Below, one piece after another: positions 1 through 6,052 of a stretch of DNA of 7,661 bases. The notes beneath the pieces were generated by a model. That model saw only the letters and a program-made list of their open reading frames with translations. It searched no databases and was not told the origin of the DNA. The DNA comes from an uncultured Prevotella sp. (lineage in GTDB: Bacteria; Bacteroidota; Bacteroidia; Bacteroidales; Bacteroidaceae). The stretch lies in NCBI GenBank assembly GCA_946623195.1, contig CAMOQW010000075.1, positions 1-7,661 of the forward strand. The letters are read 5' to 3'. The translations under genes were made by a program, and so were the position numbers. How positions within the stretch are numbered: position 1 is the first letter of the stretch; the number at the start of each line of letters is the position of its first letter.

Positions 1-466
1 TACCTTCGAGCATCGAGCTGATGTTGTTGTGCGACACGCGCTTCAGCTCGTCGGCATTTACTACGGCCACTGAACCGGTCAGGTCGGCCTTCTTCTGAGT
101 ACCGTAACCCACCACGACCAGTTGGTCGAGCATCTGGGAGTCGGACTCCATCTGGATCTTGTCGATGATGGCACGTCCGCGAACGGCAATCTCACGGTCT
201 TTGTAGCCTACATAGCTCACGACGAGCGTAGCGTTTGAAGCACAGTCGATAGAGAAGTTACCGTCAAAATCGGTAACAGCTCCAGTCTGAGCACCTTTCA
301 CCTTGACAGTGGCACCGATGAGCGGTTCGCCGTCTTGGTCAACAATCTGACCCTTGACCTTGATGGTCTGCTGGGTCACTGATGCCATAGCAGGAACTGG
401 GGAGACTGTCAGTCCACCGAGCATACCCAGCGACAGCATCGCAGAGAAGAAATAAGCTTTTCTCAT
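1..466 (-). CDS. SusC/RagA-family TonB-linked outer membrane protein, N-terminal part (runs off the left edge)
   Basis: This is the N-terminal 155 codons of a SusC-like transporter, the outer-membrane beta-barrel that imports oligosaccharides with its SusD lid using TonB energy. Seen: an ATG at 466, then a signal peptide of about 28 residues (MRKAYFF start, hydrophobic core, likely cut after PAMA). Next comes a carboxypeptidase-regulatory-like domain at about residues 35-105, including GQIVDQDGEPLIGATVKVKG, TDFDGNF and SYVGYKD. Residues 115-126 (QLVVVGYGTQKK) are the hallmark SusC TonB-box region. From residue 130 (TGSVAVVNADEL) the plug domain starts. The family is usually about 1000 residues, so roughly 85% lies outside the window; a susD gene is expected downstream, to the left. 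The gene diverges from the GH43 gene and has its own -7 box 48 bases upstream of the ATG. The substrate cannot be read from this fragment; neighbouring enzymes suggest plant hemicellulose. The family call is very secure. Confidence 0.96.
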   Translation of the reverse strand, partial: MRKAYFFSAMLSLGMLGGLTVSPVPAMASVTQQTIKVKGQIVDQDGEPLIGATVKVKGAQTGAVTDFDGNFSIDCASNATLVVSYVGYKDREIAVRGRAIIDKIQMESDSQMLDQLVVVGYGTQKKADLTGSVAVVNADELKRVSHNNISSMLEG

Positions 467-489
467 TGTCACTTGTTTTAAGTTATTGA

Positions 490-499
490 ACTAATTAGT
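490..499. promoter_or_regulatory. 10-bp palindrome in the susC leader
   Basis: ACTAATTAGT is a perfect palindrome. It lies between the predicted transcription start (about 508) and the ATG at 466, inside the short susC 5' leader. It could be a repressor operator or a small RNA structure. Palindromes of this length occur by chance in AT-rich leaders, so the functional reading is weak. Confidence 0.3.
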
Positions 500-513
500 A
501 GTCATTATGTGCG

Positions 514-521
514 CAAAGGTA
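514..521 (-). promoter_or_regulatory. Bacteroidota-type -7 promoter element for the susC-like gene
   Basis: Read on the minus strand, TACCTTTG matches the Bacteroidota sigma-ABfr -7 consensus TAnnTTTG exactly. It is 48 bases upstream of the susC ATG. A TTTTTTG tract directly abuts it on the upstream side (528-522). No clear TTG is present at the usual -33 spacing, which would fit an activator-dependent promoter. Confidence 0.7.
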
Positions 522-553
522 CAAAAAATGTAAAACCCACACCCATATTGGTA

Positions 554-570
554 GTTAAATAACGTTAAAC
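554..570. promoter_or_regulatory. Direct repeat upstream of the susC promoter, candidate activator site
   Basis: GTTAAATAACGTTAAAC contains GTTAAA at 554-559 and again at 564-569, exactly one helical turn (10 bp) apart. A TAACGTTA palindrome lies at the junction (560-567). Its near edge is 33 bases upstream of the -7 box, just upstream of where -33 would be, the position expected for a class II activator. The site is seen; its role is inferred. Confidence 0.35.
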
Positions 571-601
571 GGATGGAAATAAGTGTATTTTTTACGCTTT
601 T

Positions 602-664
602 GGTGCCTTTTGGCGCCTGCATCGGTTCCTACACATTATTATTTTAGAGATTTTTCCTGCAGGC
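602..664. repeat. Nested inverted repeats in the divergent region
   Basis: GGTGCC (602-607) and GGCGCC (612-617) can form a 6-bp stem with a TTTT loop and one G-U pair. Overlapping this, GCCTGCA (615-621) is perfectly inverted as TGCAGGC (658-664) across an AT-rich 36-base spacer. The two structures are mutually exclusive. No gene ends here, so a terminator role is unlikely unless it acts on an upstream leader. A spaced operator pair is possible. Confidence 0.25.
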
Positions 665-756
665 ATCACCTATACAAACCACCCCGAACAGTTTGGCGCG
701 ACAGCCGGAATATAGCCTGTGACGGCTTACTATAGAATCGGGCGGGGGTGCATGAC

Positions 757-772
757 ACTTTTCGCAAAAAGT
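757..772. promoter_or_regulatory. Inverted repeat upstream of the GH43 promoter, candidate operator
   Basis: ACTTTT (757-762) and AAAAGT (767-772) form a perfect 6-bp inverted repeat around CGCA. Its centre is about 46 bases upstream of the GH43 -7 box, suitable for an activator. No identical copy was found in the other promoter regions of the window. The function is a guess from position. Confidence 0.3.
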
Positions 773-810
773 CTGTAACATGCCGATAACAGCGTGTGCT
801 CCTTTTTTGC

Positions 811-818
811 TACCTTTG
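811..818 (+). promoter_or_regulatory. Bacteroidota-type -7 promoter element for the GH43 gene
   Basis: TACCTTTG matches TAnnTTTG and lies 38 bases upstream of the chosen ATG at 857. TTTTTTGC sits directly upstream. A transcript would start around 825, so in-frame extensions beginning at the GTG at 794 would start upstream of the transcript; this decides the start at 857. No TTG is seen at the -33 position. Confidence 0.7.
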
Positions 819-856
819 CAGGCAAATTGGACAGCCATTATAAACATAACGACGAT

Positions 857-3577
857 ATGAAACTACAAGAACTCTTGATGGCCACAGTCTTGGTGGCATC
901 GGTGCCTGTTGTGAAGGCACAAAACCCTTTCGTGCAGACATGGTGTACCTCCGACCCCGCTCCGATGGTGCATGATGGCACCATGTATGTCTATACCGGT
1001 CACGACGAAGACGGTGCCGACTTCTTCTGGATGCAAGAGTGGCGCGTCTATTCCTCGCAGGACATGGTGAACTGGCAGGACCACGGCTCGCCGCTGGCCT
1101 TGGAGTCGTTCCGATGGGCCGACGACCGCGCTTGGGCCTCGCAGTGTATTGAGCGTAATGGCAAGTTCTATTGGTACATCTGTGCCCATTCCAAGATTTC
1201 CAAGGGGATGGCCATCGGCGTAGCCGTCAGCGACACGCCTACCGGTCCGTTCCGCGACGCCATCGGGAAACCGCTCTATGAAGACGGCAAGTGGGATCAC
1301 ATCGACCCGACGGTCATGATTGACGACGACGGACAGGCCTGGCTCATGTGGGGCAATCCGCAGGTCTACTACCTGAAGCTCAATCCCGACATGGTGTCCT
1401 ATCAGGGCGAGGTGGGCCGCCTCGACATGACGGAGCAGGCCTTCGGCGGTCCGATGATGAGCCAGCGGGAGAAGGGCAAGCAGTATAAGGACTCCTACGT
1501 GGAAGGCCCGTGGCTGACGAAGCGCCAGGGTACCTATCAGCTGCTCTATGCCGCCGGTGGCGTACCGGAGCACATCTCTTACAGCACGGCCTCCCATCCT
1601 GCCGGCCCCTGGACATACGCGGGACAGATTATGCCGCTGAGCGACACGAAGTCGTTTACCAACCACTGCGGTGTGGCCGACTACAAGGGACATTCCTACT
1701 TCTTCTACCACACCGGCAAGTTGCCCAACGGCGGCGGCTTCGGCCGCAGTGTGGCTGTCGAGGAGTTCCGCTATAATGCCGACGGTACCTTCCCCACCAT
1801 CCTGCCGACCGATGAAGGCGTGAAGCCCGTCGGCACCTTCAATCCCTTCCGCAAGGTGGAAGCTGAGACGATGGCCTTCAGCAAGGGCATCAAGACCGAA
1901 CAGGGCGATGGCGTAGGCGTCTATGTCTCTGATATTCATAATGGTGACTACATCAAGTTGCAAAATGTAGAGTTCGGCAAACTGCCTCCCCGCACCTTCA
2001 CGGCCCGTGTGGCCAGCGGACTGCGCGGCGGCCAGCTGGTCATCTGCCTCGACAGTCTCAACGGCAAGCCCATCGGCCGTCTCGACGTGCCGGCCACGGG
2101 GGGCTGGCTCAACTGGCAGACGTTGACCACCGACATGACCGAGGTAGCCACGGGCACCCACGATGTCTATTTCAAGTTCGTGGGCCGTAAGGGACCCAAG
2201 CTCTTCAACTTCGACTGGTGGGAGATGCGCTCACTGGAGCAGGTCAACATGCCGCTCTTCCAGACCAAGTTCACCGCCGACCCCTCGCCCCTTGTGGTGG
2301 GCGACACGCTGTTCCTTTATACGTCGCACGATGCTTCTCCCGAAGATATCCCCGATGCCAACGAGAAAAACTCCGCCGGATTCTTCATGTACGACTGGCT
2401 CTTGTGGTCGACCACCGACATGGTCAACTGGACCGAGCATGGTGCCGTGGCATCGCTGCAGGACTTCAAGTGGCGCTCGCGCGAGAACGGTGCCTGGGCT
2501 ATCCAGACCGTGGAGCGTAACGGCAAGTACTACCTTTACGCACCGCTGCATGGCCATGGCATCGGCGTACTGGTCAGCGACTCGCCGTACGGGCCCTTCC
2601 GCGACCCCTTGGGCGAACCTATCGTATGGCAGAAGGAGCATTGGAACGACATCGACCCTACCGTCTTCACCGACGAGACGGGACAGGCCTATATGTACTG
2701 GGGCAACCCCCACACCTACTGGGCCAAGCTCAACGACGACATGATCTCGCTGAAGAGTGGCATCACCCAGCTTGACTATCACATCGAGCACTATCAGGAA
2801 GGCCCCTGGCTCTATAAGCGCGATGGCCACTGGTATCTGGCTTACGCCTCCACCTGCTGCCCCGAGGCCCTTGGCTATGCCATGAGCAACTCTCCTGAGG
2901 GACCGTGGGAGTCGAAGGGCTACATCATGCGACCCACGCCCCGCGACCGTGGCAACCATCCCGGCATCTGCGACTTCAAGGGACATAGCTATGTCTTCGG
3001 ACAAGACTACGACCTGATGCACCTCGAAACCTTCGTTCACCACGAGCGCCGTTCCGTGTCGGGCACGGAGATTGAGTACAATGCCGACGGCACCATCAAG
3101 GAGGTCCCCTACTGGCTCGACCAGCAGCCTCTGAAGCAGTTGAATTGGCTCGACCCCTACCGCCGTGTGGAGGCAGAAACCATGGCCTGGGGCTACGGAC
3201 TGAAGTCGGCCAAAATGGGCATCGCCAACACTGGTGTGGTGAAGGACATGCCGGAATCTACCGGTCGCCGCAACATGTACATCTTCGACATTGACGATGA
3301 TGAGTATATCCGTCTGCGTGGTGTCGACTTCGCCTCGGGAGCCCGTCAGTTTGCCATCACTGCTGCCGCCACGGGCAGTTGCACCGTCACCCTGCGCCTC
3401 GACTCACCGGACGGCCCCGCCATCGGCACCGTCGATGTCAGGAGCACCGGCTCTGCCGACCGCTACCGTGAGTTCAAGACCAAGGTCAGCCGCCCCGCTG
3501 GTGTCCACGACCTCTATATCACCTTCAGCCGCTGTCAGGGCGATGTCCGCCTGGACTGGTGGCAGTTTAAGAAGTAA
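857..3577 (+). CDS. Secreted tandem GH43-CBM6-GH43-CBM6 glycoside hydrolase (predicted arabinofuranosidase/xylosidase type)
   Basis: This 906-residue protein has two glycoside hydrolase family 43 five-bladed propellers, each followed by a CBM6-like beta-sandwich. Residues 1-21 are a signal peptide (LMATVLVASVPVVKA, cut before QNPF) with no lipobox, so a periplasmic or secreted enzyme is predicted. Unit 1: GH43 about 24-315 with Asp33 (TSDPAP), Asp150 (DHIDPTVM) and acid Glu216 (YVEGPW); CBM6 about 332-458 (VEAETMA, DWW at 453). Unit 2: GH43 about 466-754 with Asp475 (TADPSP), Asp600 (NDIDPTVF) and Glu648 (YQEGPW); CBM6 about 770-906 (VEAETMA at 771, DWW at 900). Both triads are complete, so both halves should be active. 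The units are clearly homologous but diverged, with loop differences before residue 215 and at 492-510. GH43 enzymes invert and usually release alpha-L-arabinofuranose or beta-D-xylose; subfamily and specificity cannot be fixed by eye. The ATG at 857 was chosen because it opens the signal peptide and follows the promoter. Likely a PUL enzyme with GH95. Confidence 0.93.
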   Translation: MKLQELLMATVLVASVPVVKAQNPFVQTWCTSDPAPMVHDGTMYVYTGHDEDGADFFWMQEWRVYSSQDMVNWQDHGSPLALESFRWADDRAWASQCIERNGKFYWYICAHSKISKGMAIGVAVSDTPTGPFRDAIGKPLYEDGKWDHIDPTVMIDDDGQAWLMWGNPQVYYLKLNPDMVSYQGEVGRLDMTEQAFGGPMMSQREKGKQYKDSYVEGPWLTKRQGTYQLLYAAGGVPEHISYSTASHPAGPWTYAGQIMPLSDTKSFTNHCGVADYKGHSYFFYHTGKLPNGGGFGRSVAVEEFRYNADGTFPTILPTDEGVKPVGTFNPFRKVEAETMAFSKGIKTEQGDGVGVYVSDIHNGDYIKLQNVEFGKLPPRTFTARVASGLRGGQLVICLDSLNGKPIGRLDVPATGGWLNWQTLTTDMTEVATGTHDVYFKFVGRKGPKLFNFDWWEMRSLEQVNMPLFQTKFTADPSPLVVGDTLFLYTSHDASPEDIPDANEKNSAGFFMYDWLLWSTTDMVNWTEHGAVASLQDFKWRSRENGAWAIQTVERNGKYYLYAPLHGHGIGVLVSDSPYGPFRDPLGEPIVWQKEHWNDIDPTVFTDETGQAYMYWGNPHTYWAKLNDDMISLKSGITQLDYHIEHYQEGPWLYKRDGHWYLAYASTCCPEALGYAMSNSPEGPWESKGYIMRPTPRDRGNHPGICDFKGHSYVFGQDYDLMHLETFVHHERRSVSGTEIEYNADGTIKEVPYWLDQQPLKQLNWLDPYRRVEAETMAWGYGLKSAKMGIANTGVVKDMPESTGRRNMYIFDIDDDEYIRLRGVDFASGARQFAITAAATGSCTVTLRLDSPDGPAIGTVDVRSTGSADRYREFKTKVSRPAGVHDLYITFSRCQGDVRLDWWQFKK

Positions 3578-3683
3578 AAGCATAACTAACATTTCATTTG
3601 CAAGTTGTTTTTGATTCGTTTTCAATAGCGATGGACGAACTGTTAATCATCCAAAAATGTTTCTGTATGTCGCATAGATTTCG

Positions 3684-3691
3684 TAACTTTG
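3684..3691 (+). promoter_or_regulatory. Bacteroidota-type -7 promoter element for the GH95 gene
   Basis: TAACTTTG matches TAnnTTTG, with TTTCG directly upstream and a TTTC (3660-3663) about 20 bases upstream that could serve as a degenerate -33. It sits in the 132-base gap after the GH43 gene, so GH95 and the regulator can be transcribed independently. A TTG at 3689 that would extend the reading frame lies inside this box and is not a credible start. The ATG at 3710 leaves a very short leader of roughly 10-15 bases. No convincing terminator hairpin was found in the gap, so read-through from GH43 also remains possible. Confidence 0.6.
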
Positions 3692-3709
3692 CAAGCTGAA
3701 TTGCAAACT

Positions 3710-6052
3710 ATGAAACGAAAACTAACCACACTCATCTTGATGGCCTTCGTGCTGGCCAGCCTTGCCCAGCATCAGCCGCCTATGCGTCTGGTCTACCACC
3801 AAGCGGCGCAATATTTTGAGGAGTCGTTGCCCATTGGCAATGGCAAGTTGGGTGGGCTGGTATATGGCGGCACGGATACGTGTCTCATCCACTTGAACGA
3901 CATCACGTTGTGGACGGGAAAACCCGTCGACCCCGGTATGGACCCTGATGCCCACCAGTGGATACCCAAAATCCGTGAGGCGCTGTTCCGCGAAGACTAT
4001 CAGGCCGCCGACTCGCTGCAGCTCCATGTGCAAGGTCCCAACTCGCAGTTCTACCAACCGTTGGGCACCCTGCGCATCATCGACCACAACGGTGGGTCCG
4101 TGAAGCAATACCGTCGGCAACTCGACCTCGACAGTGCCCTCGTTTCTGACAGCTATGTCCGCAGCGGCACCGTCGGCATCCATCGTGAATACCTCGCCAG
4201 CAACCCCGACAAGCTGATAGCCATCCGCCTGACGGGCACCGTCAACTGCACGCTGCAGCTCACCTCCCAGGTGCCCCATCATGTGAAAGGCAGCGGCCGG
4301 CAGCTCACCATGACCGGCCATGCCACCGGCAACCCGCTGGAGAGCATCCACTTCTGTACCATGCTGCGGGTGAAAACCGACGGACAGGTGCAGGTTGCTG
4401 ACTCGTCGCTGACCATCAGCGAGGCCCGCGAGGCCGTGGTATATATCGTCAATGAAACCAGCTTCAATGGTTCGGACCGTCACCCCGTCACAGCCGGTTC
4501 ACCGTATCTTGACCGTGCTGCCGACGACATCTGGCATACCGAGAACATTACCTATCAGGAAGTGCGCCGCCGCCATATTGCTGACTACCAGCACTTCTAC
4601 AACCGCGTCCGCCTGCAGTTGGGCAACGCTTCTGACTATGACGGAATAGCGGCCACCCCAACCGACCAACTCGTCAGGCTGCAGCATCCCTACATCGAAA
4701 GCCTCTATTTCCAGTATGGCCGCTACCTGCTCATCAGCTGTTCGCGTACCAAGGGAGTGCCCGCCAATCTGCAGGGCCTGTGGACCCCCTACCTCTGGTC
4801 GCCGTGGCGAGGCAACTACACCATGAATATCAATCTGGAAGAGAACTACTGGCCCGCCTTCACAGCCAACCTGGCTGAGATGGCCGAGCCGCTGGATGAC
4901 TTCGTCAAGGCCCTGGCCCGGAACGGACAACATACAGCCCGCAACTACTACGGCATCAGCCAGGGGTGGTGTGCCAGTCATAACAGCGACCTGTGGGCCA
5001 TGACGAACCCCGTAGGCGAGAAACGCGAAAGCCCGATGTGGGCCAACTGGAACATGGGCGGCGCCTGGCTGGTACACACGCTATGGGAGCGCTACCTCTT
5101 CACACTCGACAAAGAATACCTGCGCCGTGTGGCCTATCCGCTGATGCAGGGGGCTGCCGACTTCTGCCTGAAATGGCTGGTAGAGCACCGTGGCGAACTC
5201 ATCACCGCCCCCTCTACCTCGCCAGAAAACGAATACGTGACAGACAGTGGCTACCGTGGCGTCACCTGCTATGGCGGTACTGCCGACCTGGCCATCATCC
5301 GCGAACTGTTGCAAAACGTATGTACGGCGGGTTCTGTTTGCGGCTATCATATTGCCGCATACCGGTCGGCACTCCGTCGGCTCCACCCCTACACTATCGG
5401 TCGAGACGGCGACCTCAACGAATGGTACTACGACTGGCAGGACAAAGACCCTAAGCACCGCCACCAGAGCCACCTCATCGGGCTCTATCCCGGTAGCCAT
5501 CTGACGCAGCCCGAACTTCGCAAGGCTGCTGAACAGACGCTGATACAGAAAGGCGACGAGACCACGGGGTGGTCGACGGGCTGGCGCATCAACCTGTGGG
5601 CACGGCTGCATAACGGCGAGAAAGCTTATCAGACATACCGCAAACTGCTGACCTTCACCGATGCCCAGGACGACCAGCGGCCCGGCACACGTCATGCCGG
5701 CGGCACTTATGCCAACCTGATGGATGCGCATCCGCCCTTCCAGATTGACGGTAACTTCGGGGGGACGGCCGGAGTCTGCGAGATGCTGATGCAGTCCACC
5801 ATGATGCATCATCCGGTGACCGTCACCGAAATAGAGCTGCTGCCCGCCCTGCCGGAGGCATGGAAAGACGGCAGCGTCAGCGGACTCTGTGCCCGGGGCG
5901 GCTACGAGGTCAGTTTCGAATGGAAAGACGGCAAGGTGCGCGATGCCACCATCAAGGCCCGCCAAGCAGGAACCGTCACCTTATTATATAATAAGCAGCG
6001 CAAGACGCTGAAACTAAAAGCTGGGCAGCGGATGCCCGTCAAGACATGGTAA
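3710..6052 (+). CDS. Secreted GH95 glycoside hydrolase, alpha-L-fucosidase/alpha-L-galactosidase family (Thr-type active site)
   Basis: This 780-residue protein matches glycoside hydrolase family 95 over full length. Residues 1-19 are a signal peptide (ILMAFVLASLA before QHQPP) with no lipobox, implying the periplasm. The N-terminal beta-domain contains LPIGNGKLGGLVYGG and LNDITLWTGKP (about 41-71). The catalytic (alpha/alpha)6 barrel contains NYTMNINLEENYWPA (Asn373 and Asn375), STSPENEY (Glu506) and PFQIDGNFGGTAG (Asp680). By motif alignment with Bifidobacterium AfcA these correspond to Asn421, Asn423, the acid Glu566 and Asp766, so the enzyme should be active. Two residues before the first Asn, AfcA-type fucosidases have His; here it is Thr371, as I recall for the Bacteroides ovatus alpha-L-galactosidase acting on corn xylan. 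L-galactose specificity is therefore a reasonable inference, not proof. The start at 3710 follows the -7 box and opens the signal peptide. The stop overlaps the AraC gene by 7 bases. Codon use is GC-rich except for an AT-rich palindromic patch near the 3' end. Confidence 0.95.
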   Translation: MKRKLTTLILMAFVLASLAQHQPPMRLVYHQAAQYFEESLPIGNGKLGGLVYGGTDTCLIHLNDITLWTGKPVDPGMDPDAHQWIPKIREALFREDYQAADSLQLHVQGPNSQFYQPLGTLRIIDHNGGSVKQYRRQLDLDSALVSDSYVRSGTVGIHREYLASNPDKLIAIRLTGTVNCTLQLTSQVPHHVKGSGRQLTMTGHATGNPLESIHFCTMLRVKTDGQVQVADSSLTISEAREAVVYIVNETSFNGSDRHPVTAGSPYLDRAADDIWHTENITYQEVRRRHIADYQHFYNRVRLQLGNASDYDGIAATPTDQLVRLQHPYIESLYFQYGRYLLISCSRTKGVPANLQGLWTPYLWSPWRGNYTMNINLEENYWPAFTANLAEMAEPLDDFVKALARNGQHTARNYYGISQGWCASHNSDLWAMTNPVGEKRESPMWANWNMGGAWLVHTLWERYLFTLDKEYLRRVAYPLMQGAADFCLKWLVEHRGELITAPSTSPENEYVTDSGYRGVTCYGGTADLAIIRELLQNVCTAGSVCGYHIAAYRSALRRLHPYTIGRDGDLNEWYYDWQDKDPKHRHQSHLIGLYPGSHLTQPELRKAAEQTLIQKGDETTGWSTGWRINLWARLHNGEKAYQTYRKLLTFTDAQDDQRPGTRHAGGTYANLMDAHPPFQIDGNFGGTAGVCEMLMQSTMMHHPVTVTEIELLPALPEAWKDGSVSGLCARGGYEVSFEWKDGKVRDATIKARQAGTVTLLYNKQRKTLKLKAGQRMPVKTW
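5980..5995. promoter_or_regulatory. Perfect 16-bp palindrome inside the GH95 3' end, candidate regulator operator or promoter
   Basis: CTTATTATATAATAAG is a perfect palindrome in GC-rich coding sequence. It encodes Leu-Leu-Tyr-Asn-Lys with TTA TTA TAT AAT AAG; I found no other in-frame TTA in the gene, where leucine is otherwise CTG, CTC, CTT, CTA or TTG. It ends 50 bases upstream of the AraC ATG and contains TATAAT (5987-5992). The position fits an internal promoter or autoregulatory operator for the regulator gene. The palindrome and codon bias are seen; the role is inferred. Confidence 0.4.

Larger units (their letters stand above)
467..856. other. Divergent intergenic region between susC-like and GH43 genes
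   Basis: These 390 bases hold no credible gene. They contain outward-facing -7 boxes at 514-521 (minus) and 811-818 (plus), a palindrome in the susC leader, a 10-bp-phased direct repeat upstream of the susC promoter, a small hairpin and a longer-range inverted repeat between 602 and 664, and an inverted repeat upstream of the GH43 promoter. Positions 665-750 hold only weak repeats (two TATAG copies 20 bases apart at 711 and 731, and AGCC/GGCT half-sites at 714 and 724). The length is generous for two simple promoters and leaves room for activator binding on both sides. Confidence 0.75.

Noticed and set aside
644..847. Possible 67-codon minus-strand gene in the intergenic region
   Set aside because: It runs through the GH43 promoter, shows no family resemblance, has no -7 box before its ATG and ends in a non-conserved region.
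794..856. N-terminal extension of the GH43 protein starting at a GTG
   Set aside because: The extension would contain the TACCTTTG promoter box and would start upstream of the transcript; the ATG at 857 opens a clean signal peptide.
863..2161. Long open frame on the minus strand, 432 codons
   Set aside because: It lies fully antisense to the GH43 gene, has no recognisable domain, and is low-complexity sequence rich in Gly, Ala, Val, His and Arg, as expected from the complement of GC-rich codons.
3689..3709. N-terminal extension of the GH95 protein from a TTG
   Set aside because: The TTG is part of the -7 box TAACTTTG, so it cannot be within the transcript; the ATG at 3710 opens the signal peptide.
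5081..5965. Minus-strand 294-codon frame inside GH95
   Set aside because: It is antisense to strongly conserved GH95 catalytic motifs and has no recognisable family.
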